The notes under the pieces: model-generated
Databases searched by the model: none
Told to the model about the DNA's origin: nothing
What the model saw: only the letters and a program-made list of their open reading frames with translations
Shown here: positions 9,499-17,242 of the stretch, piece after piece
Layout of the letters: every line of letters starts with the position of its first letter
Numbering within the stretch: the first letter of the stretch is position 1
From: a virus
DNA: 27,983 nt
IMG/VR virus record: IMGVR_UViG_3300028840_001224
Location: 1-27,983 of that record
Direction: 5' to 3' (one strand)
Position numbers and translations under genes: made by a program

Positions 9499-10007
9499 AG
9501 GGGCCTCTTGCACTCGGGGCAGATGTTGGACTCGGTGATCGCTCCACCCCTAGGCTGGTCGGCTGCGGTCATGCTGAACTCCTTCGCCTCGAAGCCCCAG
9601 TCTAGGAGCTTGTCGGCCTCGAACTCGTTCGCCAGCATGTCGAAGTCCCACTCGCCCTGGTTCTTGTTCAGGCGGATGGCTAGCTCCTCCCGCTCCCCAT
9701 CGGTGAGGGGTCGGTTGGGCATCCGCACGTCCACTACGGCGCTCTCGTCCACCAGCATCCGGTGGAGCATGACACGTCGTCTCTGGTGTCCCCCGATGAT
9801 CGTCTTCCCGTCGTAGTCCACGACGATGGGCTCGACGTAGTCGAACTTCCCGAGGGAGGCTCGGAGGTCATCGGCTTGCTTGGCGGTAAGCTTCCGTGGG
9901 TTCTTGTCCCACTCGATCATGTCACCGAGGGGCTTCCGCTCTGTGTGCCAGGTGAGAGGCTCCAGCGGCTCCTCTTCAGGGTCCAACGACGTTACCTCTG
10001 TTGACAT
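9495..10007 (-). CDS. ParB-like nuclease/NTPase-domain protein, 170 aa
   Basis: GGAGAGG precedes ATG 10007, which is preferred over an upstream in-frame GTG. The ParB N-terminal domain signature is clear: EWDKNPRKLT (32-41), PIVVDYDGKTIIGGHQRR (60-77) and the following helical segment with LAIRLNKNQGEWD. GGHQRR corresponds to the GGHRR CTP/phosphate-binding box. The C-terminus ends abruptly in CPECKRPL, as if half a zinc ribbon had been kept. Phage proteins of this type often pair with DNA methylases; none is visible here. A role in DNA modification, partition or regulation cannot be resolved. Confidence 0.8.
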   Translation of the reverse strand: MSTEVTSLDPEEEPLEPLTWHTERKPLGDMIEWDKNPRKLTAKQADDLRASLGKFDYVEPIVVDYDGKTIIGGHQRRRVMLHRMLVDESAVVDVRMPNRPLTDGEREELAIRLNKNQGEWDFDMLANEFEADKLLDWGFEAKEFSMTAADQPRGGAITESNICPECKRPL

Positions 10008-10185
10008 CCACCTCTCCCTTCCCTTCGCAGTACTCACACTGGTACTGCTCCTGCTCCGGGCACCGCCTCATGCACATCTCATCGGTGCCGTCACACGCGT
10101 GAACGTCACGAGCGAACCAGCCTCGCCCGTCGCACATCGGGCATTCTATCAAGGTCAGATCTTCTTCGTTCACGGGTCCCCTCAC
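9976..10185 (-). CDS. DnaJ-type zinc-finger-like small protein, 69 aa
   Basis: Two CxxCxGxG-type knuckles, CPMCDGRGWF and CEYCEGKGEV, flank a middle with CDGTDEMCMRRC. This is the pattern of the DnaJ cysteine-rich zinc domain, here free-standing. A GTG at 10185 overlaps the radical SAM stop (GTGA); a second GTG at 10173 has GAGGGG just before it and could be the true start. The 3' end overlaps the ParB-like gene by 32 bases. Function unknown; such mini zinc proteins are common in phage early operons. Confidence 0.65.
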   Translation of the reverse strand: MRGPVNEEDLTLIECPMCDGRGWFARDVHACDGTDEMCMRRCPEQEQYQCEYCEGKGEVDVNRGNVVGP

Positions 10186-11048
10186 ATTAGGATGGCACCG
10201 GGGTACTGCCAGTCGTACCGGAGGTGCCCGTCCGGGAAAAAGATCGCCTGGCGGATCCTGTCGCCCTTGGGGAGCGTGAGGCAGTCAGTGAGGCAGACGT
10301 TCTGCCCGTACACGTCGTAGACCTCAGCCCCGTGCTGGAGCTTCAGGACCATCGTGCCGTTGGTTCTGATGTGCTTCCGAACCAGCGCCACCCTGGCCTC
10401 GCTCAGCGAGTGTGCCCTCGTCCAGTCCGCCTCCTTCTGGCTGCGGGAGTGGTTTGCCACCGCCACTGGCCGCAGGGAGAGTTGCTCCACCTCGTTCTGG
10501 CGTGCGAACTCGATGAGGGCTTCCACCTCGAAGGAACTGTCAATCCCGCCGGCCAGCATGACCACCGAGAGCCGAACGCTGAGACCGGCGTCGTGGATCT
10601 TCTTGATGAGGTCCGCCAGGTTCGGGTACTCGTAGCCGGGACGGTGCCCGAGGTAGACCTTCTGGTTGATGTCCCTCTTGTAGCTGGCGATGGAGAGCGC
10701 CACGGTCGTGAGCCCGCGCTCCCTCATCATTGGCAACCCGACGTAGTCGTCTTCAGCCATCTTTAGGCCGTTCGTCTGAAGCTCCACGAACGGGAAGAAG
10801 TGCCCGACGTTGTCGAGGTAGTCGAGTAGCTGTCTGGGGTACAGGGTGGGCTCACCCTTGCCGGTGAGTATCACCGTGCTCACGTTCATGTTGTGAGCGA
10901 ACTGGATGGCCTTCGCCAGGCGTGGCCCGTTGATCTCGGGCTCTTCCGGCGTGACGCCAAGGGGTGGCGTCATCTTCGACACACAGAAGGGGCAGGACGC
11001 GTTACACGCCGCACCCCCCACCACCAGGCTCAGGGTCTCTATCTTCAT
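10182..11048 (-). CDS. Stand-alone radical SAM protein, 288 aa
   Basis: The cluster-binding motif CNASCPFC (C15, C19, C22) is the canonical CX3CX2C that holds the 4Fe-4S/SAM cofactor. GKGEP (63-67) matches the GGE-type SAM-binding strand, and the following ELQTNGLKM is typical of the core barrel. Length and architecture resemble MoaA/NifB-like barrel enzymes rather than QueE, which is shorter. A late Cys pair (NVCLTDC) may help bind substrate or a second cluster. The start is ATG 11048 after GGGAGAGAG. The substrate is unknown; no queuosine or molybdopterin genes accompany it in the window. Confidence 0.85.
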   Translation of the reverse strand: MKIETLSLVVGGAACNASCPFCVSKMTPPLGVTPEEPEINGPRLAKAIQFAHNMNVSTVILTGKGEPTLYPRQLLDYLDNVGHFFPFVELQTNGLKMAEDDYVGLPMMRERGLTTVALSIASYKRDINQKVYLGHRPGYEYPNLADLIKKIHDAGLSVRLSVVMLAGGIDSSFEVEALIEFARQNEVEQLSLRPVAVANHSRSQKEADWTRAHSLSEARVALVRKHIRTNGTMVLKLQHGAEVYDVYGQNVCLTDCLTLPKGDRIRQAIFFPDGHLRYDWQYPGAILM

Positions 11049-11178
11049 CTCTCTCCCTCACGTATGGCCACACAGGCCAGTCTTCTATCGCTGGGCATTC
11101 ACAGTCGTAGACGTGCATCTGGTGCTCGGTACACCAGTAGTCTTCGCACATCTCGCACTTGACCCAGCAGGGCTTCAC
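11002..11178 (-). CDS. Small Cys/His-rich phage protein, 58 aa
   Basis: A GTG at 11178 overlaps the upstream TGA (GTGA) with GGGAG upstream; an earlier in-frame ATG lies inside the previous gene. The core CEMCEDYWCTEHQMHVYDC provides four Cys and two or three His in a tight zinc-finger arrangement followed by CPAIEDWPVW. Short proteins with a WC-x-EH-x-MHV-x-DC core recur in phage genomes as hypotheticals. The 3' end overlaps the radical SAM start by 47 bases. Function unknown. Confidence 0.65.
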   Translation of the reverse strand: MKPCWVKCEMCEDYWCTEHQMHVYDCECPAIEDWPVWPYVRERDEDRDPEPGGGGCGV

Positions 11179-11429
11179 TTCCACCACTCCCACCATCGCC
11201 GCTTTGGCTGGTAGGGAATGTAGACCCCCTCCATCTGCGCTCGCGTGGCTGCCTTGAGTGCAGACGCTTCCAGTCTGCGCTCGTACTCGGCGTCTCCCAG
11301 GACTGATCTGAACAACTCCTCTTCGGTCATTGTCACATTGACGTACCTGCCCGTTGCCTCATGGAAGGTAACCGTAGTCATCTCAGGCTTGCGGCCAGTT
11401 GACACAGCGACAGTATCAGTAAATATCAT
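11175..11429 (-). CDS. Hypothetical protein, 84 aa
   Basis: ATG 11429 overlaps the preceding TGA (ATGA) and has GGGAGG seven bases upstream. The sequence is soluble and mixed alpha/beta, with an acidic central helix (TMTEEELFRSVLGDAEYERR) and an aromatic basic end (KRRWWEWWK). No motif or family recognised. It is coupled at both ends to its neighbours. Confidence 0.65.
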   Translation of the reverse strand: MIFTDTVAVSTGRKPEMTTVTFHEATGRYVNVTMTEEELFRSVLGDAEYERRLEASALKAATRAQMEGVYIPYQPKRRWWEWWK

Positions 11430-12151
11430 CGTCCGCCTCCCTGGAGGGCCTTGACCGTGGGGCAGGGCCACTCGGGCTTGTCCTCCGCCACCTCAGCATC
11501 AGTAGCGCACCCTCGACAACGCTGCTTGCCATCCCAGTAGACAGGCGTGTGCAGTGCCAGCGCCGCCTCGATCTTGGCCTTCAGGCCAGCATTGAGCGTG
11601 ATAGCCTTGCCCTTTTGCTGGCGCAGCCGCGACACAAGGTCACCACAAGCGTGTAGCCTCTGATCCCTGTCGGCTATCTCGACCCGCAGCCGCTCGATCT
11701 CCTCTTGCAGTGGTTTCGTTTGCTCGCAAACCGAGTGCCCGTGAACGCCGACCTTGATCCAGTCCTGGGCCTCGTCGCTCATGCGGTCCAGAATCTCTCG
11801 ACAGGCACCATATGGATCTTTTTCCCACCTGCCTCCGACCTTCTTCACCACCCGCACCCACTCGGCGTCTCGCTCCCGCAGCCGCTCGATCTCCTGTCCA
11901 GCCTCCGTCCACTTCTCGTAGTAGGGATGAGAAGACTCAGCCTCCTCTCGCAACCGCTCGTTCTCCTCCTCGGCCTTGACCGCTCGCCGCTCGTACTGCT
12001 TGCACGCATCGGCCAGGTTCTCGTTGTTGGCAAGGTGACCCCGGTTCTCAGCCCGCAGCCGCTCGTTCTCCTCCTCCAACCTCCGCACGTTCTTCAAGAG
12101 GTGGGGACAGTCGTGTACATGGTCATCACACAAGACAACCTCACTCGGCAT
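11426..12151 (-). CDS. Coiled-coil protein with Cys-rich C-terminus, 241 aa
   Basis: GGGAGGTGACG precedes ATG 12151. Residues about 20-190 contain repeated heptad blocks (RRLEEENERLRAENRG, KAEEENERLREEAE, PLQEEIERLRVEIADRDQRL), predicting long coiled coils. The C-terminus (CRGCATDAEVAEDKPEWPCPTVKAL) has a Cys cluster ending in WPCPTV, a tail common in small hypothetical proteins of actinobacterial phages. The upstream gene encodes a related coiled-coil protein with the same KALRGD/KALQGG region, so they may be paralogues or partners. Role unknown, possibly scaffolding or regulatory. Confidence 0.65.
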   Translation of the reverse strand: MPSEVVLCDDHVHDCPHLLKNVRRLEEENERLRAENRGHLANNENLADACKQYERRAVKAEEENERLREEAESSHPYYEKWTEAGQEIERLRERDAEWVRVVKKVGGRWEKDPYGACREILDRMSDEAQDWIKVGVHGHSVCEQTKPLQEEIERLRVEIADRDQRLHACGDLVSRLRQQKGKAITLNAGLKAKIEAALALHTPVYWDGKQRCRGCATDAEVAEDKPEWPCPTVKALQGGGR

Positions 12152-12626
12152 CGTCACCTCCCGGCAAAATCCGAACATTTCCAGACAGTCCCCAAGGCTT
12201 CCGGTCGTCTCCCCGGAGGGCCTTGACCAAAGCCACACCTACTCCCGCCATTGGCTGGTCCCGCGTCTTGAGCCTCTCTGCAATCGCCAGCGCCGCCTTG
12301 TTCTTGGCCTCGGCTTGCGTTGCCCGGTACAGCACGTCTGAGAAATCCTCGGCTCCTTCGATGGCCCTCAGTCGCTCGTTCTCCTCGGTCGCCCGCTTCA
12401 GCTTCCATCCCTGCTCGAAGTGGATCTCCTCGTTGGCATCAACCTTGGCCCGCAGCCGCTCGACCTGGTCCAACACCCGGTCGTACTCCTCGACAGCCAC
12501 ACAACCATCGTTGCACTCTGCCTTGTCGAGTCGGGCCAGCACCTCACGGATGTCGTCGCAGTTGTCGCACGTTCCGGGCTCGCAGTCGTCGATGTACTGC
12601 TTCAACCTCTCCACCGCGTCACTCAT
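12141..12626 (-). CDS. Coiled-coil protein, 161 aa
   Basis: AGAGG with nine-base spacing favours ATG 12626 over an upstream ATG at 12635. The N-terminus contains Cys pairs (CEPGTCDNCDDI) and the middle has heptad sequence (YDRVLDQVERLRAKVDANEE, ATEENERLRAIE). The region ALAIAERLKTRDQP ... VALVKALRGDDRK parallels the end of the downstream coiled-coil protein, which it overlaps by 11 bases. A tandem duplication of a coiled-coil gene followed by divergence is plausible. No enzymatic motif. Confidence 0.6.
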   Translation of the reverse strand: MSDAVERLKQYIDDCEPGTCDNCDDIREVLARLDKAECNDGCVAVEEYDRVLDQVERLRAKVDANEEIHFEQGWKLKRATEENERLRAIEGAEDFSDVLYRATQAEAKNKAALAIAERLKTRDQPMAGVGVALVKALRGDDRKPWGLSGNVRILPGGDDAE

Positions 12627-12682
12627 CGTTCGCATCCTCTGGAATCGGCTGCGGCTCGCAGCCCTCGAACATCACCAACTGG

Positions 12683-14035
12683 TCAGTCGTCTTCTGGATC
12701 GTCGTTCTGGGAGAGCCCTCTGTCCTCGAATCGGTAGCACTCTCCTCGGTAGACGACTGGGACCTTCCCTTCCGATCCCGCTCGTGTCTTGTCGCAGATG
12801 ATCCAAGAGTCCGTGATGTACGTCTCGTCATCGACCTCCTCCTTCTCGTGCCAGATCAGCATGACGACCTCGGCGGGGTTCACGATGTCCTTCGACTCGC
12901 GGACCATGTCCTTGCTGGGCCTCTCCCCCTTCGGCGGTGGGTTCAACTGCCCGGTCAAGACCACAGCCACACCTAGGTGCTTCGAGATGGCCCGGAGGCC
13001 CTCGGCCACGTCCTTGACCTCTAGGTAGCGTGGGCGGTTCCGCTTCTCTGAGGCGCTGGGAGCCGCCACCTGGGCGTGATCCACGGCGATCATGTCGATG
13101 GGACCGCCCCTCATGGTCTCGGTCAGAATCGCCTGTCTGATGCCCTCTACGCTCATAGGCTCGCCGTAGATGATCTTCCCTGCCCCAGAGGTAACAATTG
13201 CCATTTGAGCGGCCAGGAGAGCCTCCTGGGCCTCCTGACGGCGATCCTCGTTGAAGGACCGGAGCTTCCAGCGGGAGACCCCAGCCTTCCGCTCCACATC
13301 TCGGATGAACACGTCCACCGGGTCCACCTCCATGGAGAACATGATGGCCCGCTTACCCCTCCTGACAGCCTCGTCGCACATCTGGGAGGCGAGGGCTGTC
13401 TTCCCGCTCCCGGTGCTCCCAAGGATGACATGAAGCTGTCCGGGGCGCAGACCACCACCCAGCTTCCGGTCCAGGCGGGTTAGTCCGGTTGGGATCGAGC
13501 CCTCGGCTGGGCCGGCGGCTAGCTGGTCGAAGTACGCAGAGACCTCGGACCCGAGATCCTGGTACTCCGCACGGTTGTTGGTAACGTCCGACCTGGCGGC
13601 GATGTCGATGGAGAGGCGAGCGATCCTGCCGTCCAGATCTTCCACGTCACCGTCTGGGGACTTGAGTTGCTCCTTGCACTCGGTTGCGATGGCTCTCATG
13701 TCTTCAATCGCTCTGCGCATTGTGCCCCGGCGATGCACTCTCTGCGCAGCAACTACAAGTGAGGTGAGCCTCGGAACATCGAGAAGCTTGGCCAGGTACG
13801 CCATCAGGTTGTTGCGTGCTTCTGGGTCGTCTGTTGCCCTGCGGGCTATGGCGACGGCGTCGATCTCTTCGAGTGACGCTCCTTCGTTCAGCATTCCAAC
13901 CACTACACGCCAGACCGCGCCGAGCTTCCTGTCCTCGAAGTCGGATGGGTCTACGTACTTCGCTGCCTCCGGGGCAAGCTGAGGGCTAACGATAGCGCCG
14001 GCCACCAGCATCACCTCGGGGTCGTTGTAGTTCAT
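12683..14035 (-). CDS. dnaB: Replicative DNA helicase, DnaB family, 450 aa
   Basis: The RecA-type helicase core is complete: Walker A GSTGSGKT (206-213), the SMEV strand (234-237) of the SLEM type, Walker B IDMIAVDH (313-320), a sensor-like VVLTGQLN (358-365) and the conserved RESKDIVNPA (379-388). An N-terminal helical domain (residues 1-110) with LAKLLDVPRLTS matches the DnaB N domain. It should unwind DNA at the phage replication fork as a hexamer. ATG 14035 overlaps the previous stop (ATGA). The upstream coupled gene may encode a loader or initiation partner. The length is normal. Confidence 0.92.
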   Translation of the reverse strand: MNYNDPEVMLVAGAIVSPQLAPEAAKYVDPSDFEDRKLGAVWRVVVGMLNEGASLEEIDAVAIARRATDDPEARNNLMAYLAKLLDVPRLTSLVVAAQRVHRRGTMRRAIEDMRAIATECKEQLKSPDGDVEDLDGRIARLSIDIAARSDVTNNRAEYQDLGSEVSAYFDQLAAGPAEGSIPTGLTRLDRKLGGGLRPGQLHVILGSTGSGKTALASQMCDEAVRRGKRAIMFSMEVDPVDVFIRDVERKAGVSRWKLRSFNEDRRQEAQEALLAAQMAIVTSGAGKIIYGEPMSVEGIRQAILTETMRGGPIDMIAVDHAQVAAPSASEKRNRPRYLEVKDVAEGLRAISKHLGVAVVLTGQLNPPPKGERPSKDMVRESKDIVNPAEVVMLIWHEKEEVDDETYITDSWIICDKTRAGSEGKVPVVYRGECYRFEDRGLSQNDDPEDD

Positions 14036-14478
14036 CTCGTCTCGATGGTCACTCCCTGGCGCTTAAGAAGCTCCCGCTCGCTCTCTCTCATGTCCTCGGG
14101 GAGTGTATCGAGAACGATACCAACGAGGCGGGAGTTCATCTCTGGGGCTCGTGACGACAGGTCGTCTAGCCAGCGTACTGCCGGCTTCCCGGTGGTGGTG
14201 TTCATGCCGCCGTGGAACCTGAGGACGACGTGGGCCGGAAGCGAACTCTGAAGCTCGCTCCCGATCCACTCACCCTTCAGGCACCTGGCAGCCCAGAACG
14301 CGATGCGAAGCTCGTCGGCGTCGTAGCCGGCGTCAAGAGCGTCTACGACTGCGTCGAACACTGCCCTTGACGGACGCAGCCTTCTTCCGAACACCTCGTT
14401 GACGAACCTTGTCAGGTGCTCGGTCAGCTTCCACTCTCTGCTGCTTTTGTCGATTGTCTTGGGCCTCTTTCTTGCCAC
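14032..14478 (-). CDS. Hypothetical replication-associated protein, 148 aa
   Basis: The start is a GTG at 14478 after GAGGGGAGAG. The product is basic at its N-terminus (MARKRPKTIDKSSREWK) and predicted helical, with FGRRLRPSRAVFDAVVDALD and a middle WAARCLKGEWIG. No motif is diagnostic. It is coupled by ATGA to the DnaB helicase, a position often held by helicase loaders or initiator proteins, so that role is a reasonable but unproved guess. The first 146 bases overlap the end of the upstream gene. Confidence 0.65.
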   Translation of the reverse strand: MARKRPKTIDKSSREWKLTEHLTRFVNEVFGRRLRPSRAVFDAVVDALDAGYDADELRIAFWAARCLKGEWIGSELQSSLPAHVVLRFHGGMNTTTGKPAVRWLDDLSSRAPEMNSRLVGIVLDTLPEDMRESERELLKRQGVTIETR

Positions 14479-14617
14479 GCTTCTCTCCCCTCTTCTCGGC
14501 TGCGCTCAGGTGCTCTCGGACAATCTCCCAGGCGTCCTCGTTCGACAGGGGCCAGGGGCTGAGTGCCTCGACCAGAGCCTTCTCCCACTCGTTCGCTTCC
14601 AGCGATGCGATGCTCAA
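14333..14617 (-). CDS. Hypothetical protein with long 3' overlap, 94 aa
   Basis: The start ATG overlaps the previous TGA (ATGA). The first half (SLEANEWEKALVEALSPWPL ... VREHLSAAEKRGEKRG) looks like normal coding sequence and occupies otherwise empty space. The second half is an Arg/Lys-rich run (VRKKAASVKGSVRRSRRRS) in a shifted frame over the next gene. The 146-base overlap is unusually long for this genome, so the C-terminus may be an artefact of a frameshift or a truly overprinted tail. Function unknown. Confidence 0.5.
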   Translation of the reverse strand: MSIASLEANEWEKALVEALSPWPLSNEDAWEIVREHLSAAEKRGEKRGKKEAQDNRQKQQRVEADRAPDKVRQRGVRKKAASVKGSVRRSRRRS

Positions 14618-14847
14618 TGCCTCGTCTCCTCGTGATCGCAGTCCTCACCGTCGCAGCCGCTTATGGCGATGCGCTGGAGGTTCTCAGCGACCTCCTTGTT
14701 CTGCCAGTAGAGAATGATCGACTCGTGCTTGTGGCACACGATGCGAAGGTCTCCTGAGCGAGTGACGAAGACGCCGAGTTGCCCCGACTCGCCTTCGTTA
14801 ATGCACTCGCCGCAATCGATGACCAGGTCACTACCCAAAGAGTTCAT
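14614..14847 (-). CDS. Small Cys/His protein, 77 aa
   Basis: ATG 14847 overlaps the last codons of the RecT-like gene by 17 bases; a TTG three codons later is an alternative. The product contains CGEC, VCHKHES and CDGEDCDHEE, which could form a zinc site, plus beta-strand sequence (GQLGVFVTRSGDLRIV). The strand motif SGDLRI-x-Y/C recurs in the 86-residue protein at 21916-22176 (ESGDLRLIYD), hinting at a shared small fold. Function unknown. Confidence 0.6.
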   Translation of the reverse strand: MNSLGSDLVIDCGECINEGESGQLGVFVTRSGDLRIVCHKHESIILYWQNKEVAENLQRIAISGCDGEDCDHEETRH

Positions 14848-15688
14848 CGATCTCGTTCTGCCCTCCCTTCTTCGCTGGCTTCTTGACCTTCACCTTGCCG
14901 CCGAGCTTCTGCCCTGCGGGCTGGGCGTCCACGGGATCCGAGTCGCCATCCGGCTCCTCTTCTGCCTCGGGCTCCACCTCGACCGGGGTCGGCTCAGGCT
15001 TCACAGTCGAGCCCCTGGTGTGCTCCGGGGGATCGTCCTCGGCCTCGACGCTGGACGTAGGCAGAAGCTCATCGAGAGACTCGACGGGCTTCTCTTCCGG
15101 CTTGCTCGCTGCGATCTGCTCCACCTCATCGATGGACTGGACTCCGAGCACGGCTTCCGGCATGTGCCGGCGGGCCCACTCGCGAGCCCCACGGTACGCG
15201 AGCATCTGGTCGGGCATGTCGCGCCACTGCTTGTTGTTGGTGCCCCAGACCGAGATGTCGCCCTCGACCGTGCGGTCCTCGTCCTCGCCCTTCAGGCGAC
15301 CCGAGACGACCACTCTGCGCCGGCCACCCTCGCCCGAGTAGTGGTAGTTGAGCTTGCGCTCCATCTGCGGCTGGGCGTTCACGATGGCTGCGACCAGCTT
15401 GCCCTCGTAGCCCACCTTTCCGCTCACCACGTACGAGGACTGCGCGACACCGAAGGGGTCCATGCCCCAGCGGAACGCCTGGGCCGCGACGAGGAAGCAG
15501 TTCGAGACGTTCTTCTCGCCCTGGAGATGGTCTGGGACCAGCCCGCTCTTCGCCATGAGCATCGAGACCCGCTGAAGCTGCACGAACACGCTCTCGTTCA
15601 TGTACAGCGACACAGGGTCGTTGGGGTCGTACTTGACCGGGGTCGTGGGCTTCGCCACCACTAGGTCGTTCGTCTTCTTATCCGACAT
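14831..15688 (-). CDS. recT: RecT-family single-strand annealing protein, 285 aa
   Basis: GGAGG sits five bases before ATG 15688, overruling an upstream alternative start. The conserved RecT/Bet-type core is visible: VSNCFLVAAQAFRWGMDPFG followed by VVSGKVGYEGKLVAAIVNA and the later AREWARRHMPEAVLG, as in RecT proteins that anneal complementary ssDNA. The last 90 residues are a low-complexity acidic/Pro linker (EPTPVEVEPEAEEEPDG) ending in a basic patch (KVKVKKPAKKGGQ) and DELFG, resembling SSB-like tail organisation. It lies in one operon with a PD-(D/E)XK nuclease, the usual exonuclease partner. Confidence 0.87.
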   Translation of the reverse strand: MSDKKTNDLVVAKPTTPVKYDPNDPVSLYMNESVFVQLQRVSMLMAKSGLVPDHLQGEKNVSNCFLVAAQAFRWGMDPFGVAQSSYVVSGKVGYEGKLVAAIVNAQPQMERKLNYHYSGEGGRRRVVVSGRLKGEDEDRTVEGDISVWGTNNKQWRDMPDQMLAYRGAREWARRHMPEAVLGVQSIDEVEQIAASKPEEKPVESLDELLPTSSVEAEDDPPEHTRGSTVKPEPTPVEVEPEAEEEPDGDSDPVDAQPAGQKLGGKVKVKKPAKKGGQNEIDELFG

Positions 15689-15879
15689 CAATTCCTCCAG
15701 TCGATCTGGTTGCACCTCAGGCAAATCCTGAAGTCGTAAACCCTGCCGTACTTTATAGCAGGGTCACTGGACACGAGAGGTCTGTAGGTGGCGCTCCACC
15801 TATGTCCATCTGATTTGCAGTTCCTCCCAGTCCTCTGGTGCTCGTGAAACCTCTTCGCTAGGTTCCCGGAGTTCCTCAC
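15688..15879 (-). CDS. Small zinc-type hypothetical protein, start uncertain, about 63 aa
   Basis: The 3' end is secure: the TGA overlaps the RecT ATG (TGATG) and the tail YDFRICLRCNQIDWRN carries a CxxC knuckle, with CKSDGHRW upstream as a likely partner. The 5' end is not: no in-frame ATG has a ribosome site. A GTG at 15879 follows GAGGAGG too closely, and the frame overlaps the upstream gene by 80 bases. A shorter product from a non-standard start near GGGAGG at about 15830 is possible. Function unknown. Confidence 0.45.
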   Translation of the reverse strand: MRNSGNLAKRFHEHQRTGRNCKSDGHRWSATYRPLVSSDPAIKYGRVYDFRICLRCNQIDWRN

Positions 15880-16078
15880 CCTCCTCGTTGCTCCCGGAGC
15901 CCGGTACGAGGATGAAGGTCTCATACTCGAAGGCCGTGGCAACAATCTCTCCCTTCTCGTCCATCACGTACCAGGAGTGGACGGTATGCCCCTGTGGGCA
16001 TTCCAGAACCTCACCTTGTGACCCATCTCTCGAAGTGATCTCATCTAGGTGTCTACGGCACGCACGGTAGTAGCTCAT
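15800..16078 (-). CDS. Small zinc-type hypothetical protein, 92 aa
   Basis: The start is ATG 16078, with no strong Shine-Dalgarno. The first half has CRRH and CPQGHTVHSW (Cys/His pairs spaced for one zinc), then strand sequence with MDEKGEIVATAFEYETFILV. The second half is acidic and low-complexity (SNEEGEELREPSEEVSRAPE). No family recognised. It lies between the nuclease and RecT genes and may accompany the recombination module. Confidence 0.6.
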   Translation of the reverse strand: MSYYRACRRHLDEITSRDGSQGEVLECPQGHTVHSWYVMDEKGEIVATAFEYETFILVPGSGSNEEGEELREPSEEVSRAPEDWEELQIRWT

Positions 16079-16097
16079 GTGAGCACCATGAGGGCGA

Positions 16098-16964
16098 TCA
16101 CTTCCCCCTCCTTCGGACGTACTCGCACGTCCCGTCGTTGAACTCGCACCATCCGCACGGGGAGCCTGGGACACCCTCAGCAGCAGGCACGAACACGCCG
16201 GCCTCGACGGCACGCACGGCGTTGCGGATCCGCTCGACCATGCGCTTCAGGTCATCGATGCTGCGCGTCGTCTCCTGCACGTTGACGGTCATCTCGTGGG
16301 CCTTCGGCGTGCGGACCAGCGTGACCAGGCGGGAGCCCTTGGGTGAGTGGCCCACGTCCTTGTGCCGGATGAGCGTGTAGAGGGTCAACTGCTGAGAGGT
16401 CTCTGCTTCATCCTTGAACGGTGCCTTCTCCTTGGTCTTCAGGTCTCGGATGTACTCGTTCCCCTCCTCGTCCTCCACCAGGTCAAGGTAGCCGGTGAGC
16501 GTGATGTCCAGATCCTTCGGCTCCACAATGACCTTCCGCTCCACCGCCGTTGGGATAATTGGTGGGGCTACGTCACCTACGTACAGCGCGGAGAAGTCGG
16601 TGGCTGCGTCCTTGTTGTGCGCGTAGATGGCGTCCTTCTCCTTCAACTCCTCCTTGGAGAGGTGTACCTCGTTGCCCTTCCAGAGCCTGTCGAACTCTGT
16701 CGCGGCCAGGTCCCTGGCCTCCTGAAGGGACTTCCCGGAGCCCGGTAGCTCCTCGCACTTCGGGATTTCTCTGTCCTCCTCCCATGTCCCAAGCTCCACC
16801 ATCTGTCGCTTGTGGGTTTCCTTCGCAACGAAGTGTGCGGCGCGGCCACGGGCTGCGGCCACGCCGCTGGGTCGGTAGTCCTTCTTGATGTGCTTGAGAT
16901 AGAACTTGTGACCGCACACTCCGACAGTTGTGAGACTGGAGTTACTCCAGCGCCTGAAGCTCAT
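16098..16964 (-). CDS. PD-(D/E)XK nuclease with Fe-S cluster motif (RecB/Cas4-like), 288 aa
   Basis: The nuclease core is visible: ARGRAAHFVAKETH (38-51), LTGYLDLV (156-163) with Asp161, then YIRDLKTKEKAP with Asp174 and Lys176, and Gln191 in TSQQLTLYT, matching the RecB/Cas4-type GxxD...DxK...QxxxY order. Cys17 (VCGHKFYLKHI) and the C-terminal trio Cys270, Cys273 and Cys280 (CGWCEFNDGTC) fit the four-Cys iron-sulfur cluster of AddB/Cas4 nucleases. It probably resects DNA ends for the RecT-like protein in the same operon. The start overlaps the previous stop (ATGA) with GGAGGG upstream. Confidence 0.87.
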   Translation of the reverse strand: MSFRRWSNSSLTTVGVCGHKFYLKHIKKDYRPSGVAAARGRAAHFVAKETHKRQMVELGTWEEDREIPKCEELPGSGKSLQEARDLAATEFDRLWKGNEVHLSKEELKEKDAIYAHNKDAATDFSALYVGDVAPPIIPTAVERKVIVEPKDLDITLTGYLDLVEDEEGNEYIRDLKTKEKAPFKDEAETSQQLTLYTLIRHKDVGHSPKGSRLVTLVRTPKAHEMTVNVQETTRSIDDLKRMVERIRNAVRAVEAGVFVPAAEGVPGSPCGWCEFNDGTCEYVRRRGK

Positions 16965-17242
16965 CGTCCCTCCGCGTCGTACTTGCGTGCCTCATCAGCC
17001 AGGGCCCGAACCAGACGTGCGGCCCAGAGAGGCACTAGGACCCTTCCGGCCTCCCATCTGTACACCTGGTAGTTCTTCACTTCGGCTCCCGTGTTGGGGT
17101 CGATCATCTGTTCGGCCAGTTGCTTCTGAGAACAGCGTATGACGTTCTGTCTCAGATGTCTCATGTCCTCTGGAGTCATGAACGAGCGACGAGGGGGGCG
17201 AAGGCTAGGCTTTCGCATGACGACGATTGGGTCGTCTACCAT
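16961..17242 (-). CDS. XRE-type helix-turn-helix regulator, 93 aa
   Basis: GGGAGG precedes ATG 17242. The region MRHLRQNVIRCSQKQLAEQM ... VKNYQVYRWEAGRVLVPLWA is a Cro/CI-type helix-turn-helix, with SQKQLAEQM as the first helix and NYQVYRWEAG as the recognition helix. The insertion DPNTGAEVK in the turn is slightly long. Such proteins bind operators as dimers. Being in the recombination operon, it may autoregulate this block or act as a phage early repressor. Its target is not identifiable. Confidence 0.78.
   Translation of the reverse strand: MVDDPIVVMRKPSLRPPRRSFMTPEDMRHLRQNVIRCSQKQLAEQMIDPNTGAEVKNYQVYRWEAGRVLVPLWAARLVRALADEARKYDAEGR

Noticed and set aside
12619-12682. Possible 17-20 residue peptide (MFEGCEPQPIPEDANDE) between the DnaB and coiled-coil genes
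   Set aside because: There is no ribosome site and it is too short for confidence. The stop overlaps the next gene in the usual style, so it remains conceivable.
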